Part shown: positions 33,938 through 39,518 of the stretch, piece by piece
How positions within the stretch are numbered: the first letter of the stretch is position 1
Layout of the letters: each line of letters opens with the position of its first letter
From: an uncultured Lentisphaeria bacterium
Lineage (GTDB): Bacteria; Verrucomicrobiota; Lentisphaeria; Victivallales; UBA1829
DNA length: 39,518 nt
Assembly: GCA_949287225.1 (NCBI GenBank)
Contig: CASEFP010000070.1
Coordinates: forward strand, 1-39,518
Direction of reading: 5' to 3'
The notes under the pieces: generated by a model
What the model was told of the DNA's origin: nothing
Seen by the model: only the letters and a program-made list of their open reading frames with translations
Databases searched by the model: none
Translations under genes and position numbers: made by a program

Positions 33938-36118
33938 TCAATTTTCAATACGGAATATCAGGAGAAACACGGCGGAGCCGGGTTCTTTCTTCTTCAGAAT
34001 GATTTTCCCGTCCCGGCAGACGGCCTCGGTTTCCGTCAGATCGTGCGCATTGTCCAGCAGGAGAACTCTGAGGGAGAAATGTTCCGGGATGCCTTTCACT
34101 TCCACTTCAATCCGGGTGTCCCTCCCCTTGAAGTCAGAAACGAGAAGCGCCGCGTTTCCGGCGCCGTCGCGGCCGCCGAGAAGAGTGACATTTTCCGTTC
34201 CGTGCGCTTCCACACGTTTCGGGAAAGAAAGCATTTGTCCGAATGCAAGAAAGGAGTAATAATTCCTGTTCAGCGCGCCGTAAGCATCCGTAAGTCCCCA
34301 GGTCTGAAGTCCCGTCGCGTAATAATTGGAGAGAGTGAGCGGCGTATCCTGCCAGCGGCTCAGAAGTGTGGTGTTGAAGGCCGCCGAATCAATGCCCTGT
34401 AATCCTTCGCTTGAAGTGAGCCAGTAACGTTTTGCCTCCGGGTTGTTGCGCAGCGCGCTCCATGAGCACGGGAAATAATGCCACTCGTTCAGATGCAGCT
34501 CCGTATGGCGGAATCCGAAGGCATCCAGGATGGTTCTTGCACTGAACGGTTCCGCGATGAAATCGCGCCATACGCTTCCATACTTGTGCCATGAAAGGAA
34601 ATCGACAGGCGCCTGTTCCCGGATGCATCTTTCCAGAAACGGCACGAGGGTATCCAGACTGAGATGCGTGGTGACAAGTCCTCCGATCCGGATATCAGGA
34701 AATTCGGATTTCAGCCGTTTCGCCACAACGGCGTACATCTCGTAATAATCCTCCATGGACCTGTTCCACATCTGGGGAACGCAGTCTGGTTCATTCCAGA
34801 TTTCCCAGTATTTGATGTTCAGATGGAATCCGTCGGCCCAGCCGTGATTGTAGTGGCGGACCACACCCGCGCAGATTTCGGCAAACTTCGCGTAATCCTC
34901 CGGAGCGACGGCGGCGTATTTCCGGAGCGAGTGTTCAATGCTGACACCGAGTCTGTAAACAATATCCGTCCCCTGTGCAAGCGTGTTGCGCAGATAATCA
35001 TCGGTCGGCGCGAAAAAGTAGTTCCGCGGATTGGCGGGATCGTCGTGAAAATTGGCGAAGATCAGACTGGTGTCGCCCAGGCGGATTCCGGGATTGTCCA
35101 GCGGAGCGTCATGGGTGCGCATGAAAGAGAAGCGCAGCGCCTGGAATCTGCCGCAAAAATCATTCATCTTCTGCCCGTAAATTTTCGGTCCGAGATTGGT
35201 TCCGTTGATTGCGCGGATCGTTCCATTCGGAACGGAGAAATCGACACATGGATTTCCCTGCTTGAAATCGGACCCGGACCGGCTCTCCGGGAGCAGCTTC
35301 CGCTGAAAGACGGCATATTCCCGCCGGAGGTTGTAAAAGTCGCGCTCCCGCTGCTCCGGAGAGCGGTCCTGCCTACAGAGTTCCGCACAGAGTTCCCGCA
35401 GTTTTCCAAAATCCAGGGTGCAGCACTCCGCCAGATGCATGAACCGGGAGACCGAGGGGAAATCCGTCGGATGGCGCAGAAACTCCAGATAGGAGGTGTT
35501 GAAAGTCTGTTCCCGTTCCCTGCACTGCGCAGGCGTCAAGGCCGGAACAAGCCGCAGGGGAACCATGGGCAGCTCCTCCGGACCGTTGTTCATTTCACAG
35601 TACTGTGTGAAGGTATTGGGCAGATGGAAGCGGATGTTGAAAGAGAGAGTCCGGGACTCAAAAATGGAAAGGGAAACGGCAAGCACCAGCGTCCATTTCC
35701 CCGGTTCCCGGCGCCCCAGGATGCGGACTCCTTCCGGACACGGCTGCTGGATTTTGTCGACAAAGCAGCAGCAGGCTCCCCGCGCGTTGAGGAAAAACTG
35801 CTGAATATGTTCTCCGGTCGAGAGAAAAACTTCCAGCGCGTTGTCCACCTGCCAGTCCTCGTAATGTTCCTGCATTTCCGGATAGATATCGTCGCCGCGG
35901 TCGCATTCCGCATAGAAGCAGAGCATTGCTCCCCGGTGCGCCGCCATCGCCTGCAAGTTCCCGGTGATAAAGAAATTATCGCTTTTCCGGACACGGAAAC
36001 GCAGGATGCGCGGCACATTGATCCACGCTGCCGGATCGAGCAGCGCCTCCAGCTGGATTTCTTCCGGAAGTTCCGGAGCATAACAGGGGAACCGGGAATC
36101 GGATGTTTCTGTTGTCAT
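33938..36118 (-). CDS. Clan GH-A glycoside hydrolase with N-terminal CBM9-like domain
   Basis: A 726-residue protein without signal peptide, so probably cytoplasmic. Residues about 20-200 look like a CBM9/DOMON-type beta-sandwich (NALEVFLSTGEHIQQFFLNARG). A TIM-barrel follows: YWEIWNEPD with E443 as acid/base, and ELHLNEWHY with E545 as candidate nucleophile, the arrangement of retaining clan A families such as GH39. A small beta domain ends the protein. Substrate unknown; xylosides, arabinosides or uronides are possible. AAAGGAG lies before the ATG at 36118. Divergent from an AraC gene with operators between, indicating substrate-induced expression. Family number is not certain. Confidence 0.78.
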   Translation of the reverse strand: MTTETSDSRFPCYAPELPEEIQLEALLDPAAWINVPRILRFRVRKSDNFFITGNLQAMAAHRGAMLCFYAECDRGDDIYPEMQEHYEDWQVDNALEVFLSTGEHIQQFFLNARGACCCFVDKIQQPCPEGVRILGRREPGKWTLVLAVSLSIFESRTLSFNIRFHLPNTFTQYCEMNNGPEELPMVPLRLVPALTPAQCREREQTFNTSYLEFLRHPTDFPSVSRFMHLAECCTLDFGKLRELCAELCRQDRSPEQRERDFYNLRREYAVFQRKLLPESRSGSDFKQGNPCVDFSVPNGTIRAINGTNLGPKIYGQKMNDFCGRFQALRFSFMRTHDAPLDNPGIRLGDTSLIFANFHDDPANPRNYFFAPTDDYLRNTLAQGTDIVYRLGVSIEHSLRKYAAVAPEDYAKFAEICAGVVRHYNHGWADGFHLNIKYWEIWNEPDCVPQMWNRSMEDYYEMYAVVAKRLKSEFPDIRIGGLVTTHLSLDTLVPFLERCIREQAPVDFLSWHKYGSVWRDFIAEPFSARTILDAFGFRHTELHLNEWHYFPCSWSALRNNPEAKRYWLTSSEGLQGIDSAAFNTTLLSRWQDTPLTLSNYYATGLQTWGLTDAYGALNRNYYSFLAFGQMLSFPKRVEAHGTENVTLLGGRDGAGNAALLVSDFKGRDTRIEVEVKGIPEHFSLRVLLLDNAHDLTETEAVCRDGKIILKKKEPGSAVFLLIFRIEN

Positions 36119-36151
36119 GGATGACGGACTCCTTTTCTTGTTTCGTTTTTG

Positions 36152-36166
36152 TGTTATATTATAACA
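36152..36166. promoter_or_regulatory. 15-base palindrome over the glycoside hydrolase -10 box
   Basis: TGTTATA-T-TATAACA has perfect 7-base arms around one central base. It covers the -10 TATAAT of the minus-strand gene and contains TATATT on the plus strand, so one site could serve as -10 for both directions or as an operator. Confidence 0.5.
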
Positions 36167-36185
36167 GAAAGATGGTTTCCGACAA
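36158..36185 (-). promoter_or_regulatory. Candidate promoter of the glycoside hydrolase gene
   Basis: On the minus strand there is TTGTCG (36180-36185), a 16-base spacer and TATAAT (36158-36163). The start of transcription would be near 36151, leaving a leader of about 33 bases to the ATG at 36118. Confidence 0.6.
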
Positions 36186-36191
36186 GGTAAA

Positions 36192-36222
36192 ATTGTGTCA
36201 ATTTATTAAGAGATTGTGCCAA
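36192..36222. promoter_or_regulatory. Direct repeat operator candidate for the AraC regulator
   Basis: ATTGTGTCAA (36192-36201) and ATTGTGCCAA (36213-36222) differ at one base and are exactly 21 bases apart, two helical turns. They occupy about -41 to -71 of the glycoside hydrolase promoter, the place AraC activators bind. The second copy is 4 bases before the AraC ATG, so binding might also repress that gene. Confidence 0.6.
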
Positions 36223-36226
36223 AATA

Positions 36227-37063
36227 ATGAAAAAGCAGATCTATGCGCTGAGCCATTTGGAACGGATGCTGAATTTTCCGTATCGTCTGAATGCGATCGG
36301 CTGGATGCCGGATCACACCTACATTCACAACCAAAACCGGATCAGGCGGATATTCGTCTGTCTGAGCTTCAATTGCAGGGGAAAGACAGTCACAGAAGTG
36401 GACGGAGAGCGTGTTCACTCATCCGGAAAGGATCATCTTTCCATCCTCTGGCCCGGAACTCTGCTGCAGACCATCCGCTCCGGAGTGCATGATGAAATTT
36501 TTTTCGAGTATGACGCCGGATATACCGACGCCTTCCGCCGCCTGGGACTGAAACCGCTGAAGAGTATCCGGTTCACAGCGTCGGTCGAAACCATCATCAA
36601 TGACATCCGCCATGAACTGGACAGCCTCTACCGCCCCGGCACGGTGGACCGGCTCGACCAGCTTGCCATACGGCTCTTCACGGAGCTTACGATCGAACAG
36701 GAATCCGTGTCGGAAGAACGCCATACAACAAATCTGAAAATCCATGACATCGCCTCCTATTTCGCCTCTCATTTTCAGGAAAAAATCGTTCTGGACGATC
36801 TTCTGCGCAGATACGGCTTCAGCCGCCGCACCTTCTACCGCGAATGGAACAGGCTCTACAAAACATCTCCCGTGCATTTTCTTCTGGAACAGCGGATGAA
36901 GCTGGCTGCCGAACTCCTCTCCCGCTCGAACGGTTCGCTGACGGAAATTGCCGCTCACTGCGGTTTTTCCGACCTCGTCTACTTCCATCAGCGGTTCCGG
37001 ATGTGTTTCGGCTGTTCCCCGCTGTGCTACCGCAGACAGAACAAAAACGGATTCTCGCTGTGA
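36227..37063 (+). CDS. AraC family transcriptional regulator
   Basis: A 278-residue regulator, divergently oriented to the glycoside hydrolase. The N-terminal about 165 residues are a sensor region with little similarity to the cupin type of the other AraC gene. The C-terminal DNA-binding domain has ASHFQEKIVLDDLLRRYGFSRRTFYREWNRLY-type first helix-turn-helix, and LTEIAAHCGFSDLVYFHQRFRMCFGCSPLCYRR as the second. It probably activates the neighbouring hydrolase when an inducer is present. The ATG at 36227 has no Shine-Dalgarno; the in-frame ATG at 36266 has a weak GGAACGG and is an alternative start. A weak terminator is 90 bases downstream. Confidence 0.88.
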   Translation: MKKQIYALSHLERMLNFPYRLNAIGWMPDHTYIHNQNRIRRIFVCLSFNCRGKTVTEVDGERVHSSGKDHLSILWPGTLLQTIRSGVHDEIFFEYDAGYTDAFRRLGLKPLKSIRFTASVETIINDIRHELDSLYRPGTVDRLDQLAIRLFTELTIEQESVSEERHTTNLKIHDIASYFASHFQEKIVLDDLLRRYGFSRRTFYREWNRLYKTSPVHFLLEQRMKLAAELLSRSNGSLTEIAAHCGFSDLVYFHQRFRMCFGCSPLCYRRQNKNGFSL

Positions 37064-37151
37064 TTTTTCATTTTGCGGAAAAATACGCCTTCCGCCGCAG
37101 TTAACTTTAATGAACACGGATCGGCGCTGGAGAGCAGACTTCCGGCTGGAG

Positions 37152-37173
37152 AAAAGTGCCGCACTCTTTTTTT
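37152..37173 (+). terminator. Weak intrinsic terminator after the AraC gene
   Basis: AAAAGTG, loop CCG and CACT with a bulged C followed by TTTTTTT form a small hairpin with a T-tract. The stem is only 4 GC-containing pairs plus A-T pairs. Gap 37064-37283 otherwise holds only the leuC promoter. Confidence 0.4.
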
Positions 37174-37212
37174 CACCCGGCGGCGTTTCATTATTTTTAA
37201 CGGCCGAACGGC

Positions 37213-37240
37213 TTGTTTTCCCTTGAAAAAGAGCTATATT
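37213..37240 (+). promoter_or_regulatory. Candidate promoter of leuC-leuD
   Basis: TTGTTT (37213-37218), a 16-base spacer and TATATT (37235-37240), leader about 37 bases. A 12-base palindrome GAGCTGCAGCTC (37272-37283) overlaps the AGGAG site and ends at the ATG. No leader peptide or T-box is seen. Confidence 0.55.
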
Positions 37241-37283
37241 AATCTTCAAGCATAACCTTTCACTCTAACAGGAGCTGCAGCTC

Positions 37284-38570
37284 ATGGGAAAAACAACTGC
37301 TCAGAAAATTTTCGCCTCGCATCTGATCGACACTCCCGCCGAAGGAGTTTCCGTACTCTCCCTCGACCGGGTGTTCTGTCATGAGATCACCACCCCGATC
37401 GCCATCAACGATCTTGTCGCCAAAGGCAAGGACCGCGTCTTCGACGCCTCGAAGATCAAAGCCGTGATCGACCATGTGACCCCGGCCAAGGATTCCAAGA
37501 CGGCGGAACAGGGAAAAACGCTCCGCGACTGGGCGAAGCGCCACGGAATCAAGGACTTCTTCGACATCGGCGCGAACGGTGTCTGCCATGCGATCTTCCC
37601 GGAAAAAGGGTTTGTCCGCCCCGGATTCACAGTCATCATGGGTGACTCCCACACCTGCACACACGGCGCCTTCTGCGCCTTCGCCGCGGGCGTGGGCTCC
37701 ACCGATCTTGAGGTCGGCATCCTGAAGGGCGTCTGCACGATGCGTTCGCCCGACACGATCCGCATCACAGTCACAGGAAAACTCCGCGAAGGCGTCTATG
37801 CCAAGGATCTGATCCTGGCGCTCATCAAAATGCTCACCGTGAACGGCGCGACCGACAAGGTCATCGAGTTTGCAGGGCCGGTCATCTCTGCGATGTCGAT
37901 GGAGGCGCGCATGACGCTCTGCAACATGGCGATCGAAGCGGGCGCGACCTGCGGCATCTGCTATCCGGACATGACCACGGTAGAATATCTCTGGCCCTTC
38001 ATCAAGGACGAGTTCCGGACGAAGGAGGACGCGCTGCGGGAATACTCCAGATGGCTCCCCGACGCGGACGCCGAATATGTCCGCGACATCACCTTCGACG
38101 CTTCCTCGCTCGAACCGATGGTCACGTTCAACTACAAGCCCGACCAGGTCAAGACGGTCCGGGAGATGGAAGGCACTCCGGTCAACCAGATCTACATCGG
38201 CTCCTGCACGAACGGACGCATTGAGGATCTCCGCATCGCGGCGGGCATCCTGAAAGGGAAGAAGATCAGCCCGAATGTCCGCGCGATCGTTTCGCCCGCG
38301 ACCCCGAAAATCTATGCGCAGGCGCTCGACGAGGGACTCATCAAGATCTTCATGGAAGCCGGATTCTGCGTGACGAACCCGACCTGCGGCGCCTGTCTCG
38401 GCATGAGCAACGGCGTGCTTGCCAAAGGCGAATCCTGCGCCTCCACGACCAACCGCAACTTCAACGGGCGCATGGGCAAAGGCGGCATGGTCCACCTGAT
38501 GAGCCCCGCCACCGCCGCCGCGACAGCGATTGCCGGCGTCATCACGAATTCACCGCTCTTCAAAGGCTGA
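37284..38570 (+). CDS. leuC: 3-isopropylmalate dehydratase, large subunit
   Basis: Catalyses isomerisation of 2-isopropylmalate to 3-isopropylmalate in leucine synthesis, as a heterodimer with LeuD and a [4Fe-4S] cluster. The 428-residue length and the motif layout match the shorter LeuC group common in anaerobes, also related to homoaconitase and methylthioalkylmalate-type isomerases. Cluster ligands are C308 in GSCTNGR and C368 and C371 in PTCGACLG. The N-terminal half has DSHTCTHGAFCAFAAGVGSTD. AGGAG lies 9 bases before the ATG, within a palindrome. LeuD follows 18 bases after the stop. A homoaconitase role cannot be excluded for this subgroup. Confidence 0.9.
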   Translation: MGKTTAQKIFASHLIDTPAEGVSVLSLDRVFCHEITTPIAINDLVAKGKDRVFDASKIKAVIDHVTPAKDSKTAEQGKTLRDWAKRHGIKDFFDIGANGVCHAIFPEKGFVRPGFTVIMGDSHTCTHGAFCAFAAGVGSTDLEVGILKGVCTMRSPDTIRITVTGKLREGVYAKDLILALIKMLTVNGATDKVIEFAGPVISAMSMEARMTLCNMAIEAGATCGICYPDMTTVEYLWPFIKDEFRTKEDALREYSRWLPDADAEYVRDITFDASSLEPMVTFNYKPDQVKTVREMEGTPVNQIYIGSCTNGRIEDLRIAAGILKGKKISPNVRAIVSPATPKIYAQALDEGLIKIFMEAGFCVTNPTCGACLGMSNGVLAKGESCASTTNRNFNGRMGKGGMVHLMSPATAAATAIAGVITNSPLFKG

Positions 38571-38588
38571 GACAAGGAGTACGGAATC

Positions 38589-39113
38589 ATGAAAAACTTC
38601 AGCGGAAAAATTCTGTTTCTCGACCGTTCGGACATCAACACCGACGAGATCATTCCCGCAAAATACCTGACCGAGCTGACCAAGGCTGCGCTCAAACCCT
38701 ACTGTCTGGAGGATCTCTCGATCCCCGGATTCGATCCGAAAAAGGACATCGCGGGAAAGAGCGTCATCATCACACGCGCCAATTTCGGGTGCGGCTCCTC
38801 CCGCGAACACGCCCCGTGGGTGCTCGAGTGCAACGACATCAATCTGGTGATCGCCGAGAACTTCGCGCGCATCTTCCGCCAGAACATGTTCAACTGCGGA
38901 CTGATGGCCGTCCAGATGGACGCCGCGGTCATCGACGACATGTTCAAGACCTTCGCCGGAAGCGATGCGACATGCACGACGGACATGGAAAAGTTCACCT
39001 TCACGATCTCCAACGGGAAAACGGAGAAGGTCTATCCGTTCACTGTCGGCGCATTTGATCTGGAGCTCGTCAAGGCAGGCGGCTGGGTCGATTACGCAGA
39101 TAAAAAATACTGA
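38589..39113 (+). CDS. leuD: 3-isopropylmalate dehydratase, small subunit
   Basis: Small subunit carrying the swivelling domain of aconitase-family isomerases. The 174-residue protein has the N-terminal DRSDINTDEIIPAKYL and the substrate-loop motif ANFGCGSSREHAPW near residue 65, and ends in a normal C-terminus. It should form a complex with LeuC from the same operon. AAGGAGT lies 8 bases before the ATG. It is the last gene of the operon; a stem-loop starts 12 bases after the stop. Other leu genes are not in this window. Confidence 0.92.
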   Translation: MKNFSGKILFLDRSDINTDEIIPAKYLTELTKAALKPYCLEDLSIPGFDPKKDIAGKSVIITRANFGCGSSREHAPWVLECNDINLVIAENFARIFRQNMFNCGLMAVQMDAAVIDDMFKTFAGSDATCTTDMEKFTFTISNGKTEKVYPFTVGAFDLELVKAGGWVDYADKKY

Positions 39114-39125
39114 TTCCGCCGCCGA

Positions 39126-39160
39126 ATTCCGGGGGGATGCGCCTATGCACCCTCCGGAAT
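39126..39160 (+). terminator. Stem-loop after leuC-leuD
   Basis: ATTCCGGGGGG (39126-39136) pairs with CCCTCCGGAAT (39150-39160) over 11 positions, one of them a G-U pair, around a 13-base loop. It starts 12 bases after the stop. There is no T-tract, as with the stem-loops after the VOR and hisDC operons. Confidence 0.5.
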
Positions 39161-39263
39161 GTCATGATCCGAGACATCCCCTCCTTCCAGATTTCCTCCC
39201 TTCTTCCGCGGGTGCCGCTTCGGCGCCATCCATGAAAATACGTTCTTATTTTTACAAAAACGC

Positions 39264-39292
39264 TTGTATTGTTACAGATTCCGATGTAATTT
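39264..39292 (+). promoter_or_regulatory. Candidate promoter near the window end
   Basis: TTGTAT (39264-39269), a 17-base spacer and TAATTT (39287-39292). An overlapping alternative is TTGTTA (39269-39274), 16 bases and TTATCT. It would serve a gene starting close to the edge. Confidence 0.4.
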
Positions 39293-39349
39293 ATCTGTTC
39301 CGGATTTTCAATCATGAACCCTTAAACCAAAGAAACTTCCATTGTCGCC

Positions 39350-39518
39350 GTGTTAAAGAAAACTCAGAAAAAGACCCAACGGCCCTTCCGGCTCAGTCTC
39401 AAAGCAAGACTCCGGCTCCTCAGACGATCCATTTTCGGAACCGCTTCCGCTGAAGAACAGGATAAAGAGAAAACCTCTCCACGCACCGGGAGAAAATCCG
39501 CCGCAAAAGCTCCGAATC
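39350..39518 (+). CDS. Possible start of a basic protein, cut by the window
   Basis: From GTG at 39350 the frame stays open to the window edge for 56 codons. The product is strongly basic at first (LKKTQKKTQRPFRLSLKAR) and then charged and low-complexity. No family is recognisable, and no convincing Shine-Dalgarno precedes the GTG. A candidate promoter lies about 60 bases upstream, which supports a gene here. Basic, low-complexity N-termini precede membrane segments in proteins such as FtsK, but nothing in the visible part shows that. The true start could be elsewhere, or the frame could be chance. Confidence 0.35.
   Translation, partial: MLKKTQKKTQRPFRLSLKARLRLLRRSIFGTASAEEQDKEKTSPRTGRKSAAKAPN

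Noticed and set aside
37064..37255. Short open frames between the AraC gene and leuC
   Set aside because: Frames of 60-90 codons here lack ribosome sites and overlap the candidate terminator and leuC promoter.
37260..38495. Minus-strand open frame of 411 codons over leuC
   Set aside because: leuC has conserved cluster cysteines in the plus frame. The antisense product shows no family features.
1..39518. tRNA, rRNA, CRISPR arrays, insertion sequences, attachment sites, riboswitches
   Set aside because: I read all gaps and saw no cloverleaf with a CCA-type end, no regularly spaced repeats, no transposase or integrase motifs and no recognisable aptamer core. This was by eye, so small RNAs could be missed.

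Overview
The window looks like a chromosomal segment of a Gram-negative, anaerobic, heterotrophic bacterium. The Gram-negative reading rests on a heptosyltransferase-type GT9 enzyme, an MFS/PlsC/acyl-ACP ligase lipid-repair protein and many Sec signal peptides. The anaerobic reading rests on a 2-oxoacid:ferredoxin oxidoreductase. GTP-dependent PEP carboxykinase, AraC regulators beside a glycoside hydrolase, and many secreted proteins of unknown family suggest the PVC group, perhaps a Victivallis-like member of Lentisphaerota. That placement is inference from gene content. I saw no tRNA, rRNA, CRISPR array, insertion sequence or phage gene.

Layout. 1-4905: GTP-PEP carboxykinase (minus, 3' end cut by the window) divergent from a ferredoxin/vorB/vorA-vorC operon. 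5073-7280: U32 protein, RlhA-like, convergent with a minus-strand operon (7287-10189) of a cytidylate kinase-thioesterase fusion, a nitroreductase and RlmI. 10340-12702: hisD-hisC. 12769-17810: a six-gene ABC export module with two paralogous permeases, a membrane-anchored TPR/zinc-ribbon protein, a second anchored protein and a secreted protein; this is the best candidate for an undescribed system. 18007-26050: a tightly packed cell-envelope operon (metallophosphoesterase, GT9, secreted protein, mtnA, LysM protein, MFS-PlsC-acyl ligase). 26210-28679: mtnP and a GT-C-like membrane protein (minus). 28885-31078: secreted protein and AraC regulator. 31101-33718: NIF3-like protein and a PglK-like ABC flippase (minus). 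33938-37063: clan GH-A glycoside hydrolase divergent from a second AraC regulator, with well-placed candidate operators between them. 37284-39113: leuC-leuD. The last 170 bases may hold the start of another gene.

How the parts fit. PEPCK and the VOR operon are central carbon and amino-acid metabolism. hisDC and leuCD are biosynthetic fragments. mtnP makes methylthioribose-1-phosphate and mtnA isomerises it, so the two separated genes form a minimal methylthioadenosine salvage pair. The AraC/glycoside hydrolase pair is a compact catabolic unit.

Regulatory signals. Many gene starts are preceded by a consistent sigma-70-like pattern, TTGNNN, 16-17 bp, then TATATT (or one change from it), 20-60 bp ahead of the start codon. 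Several operons end in stem-loops just after the stop codon that lack a T-tract. Many start codons were moved inward from the longest reading frame on the basis of Shine-Dalgarno sites and these promoters.
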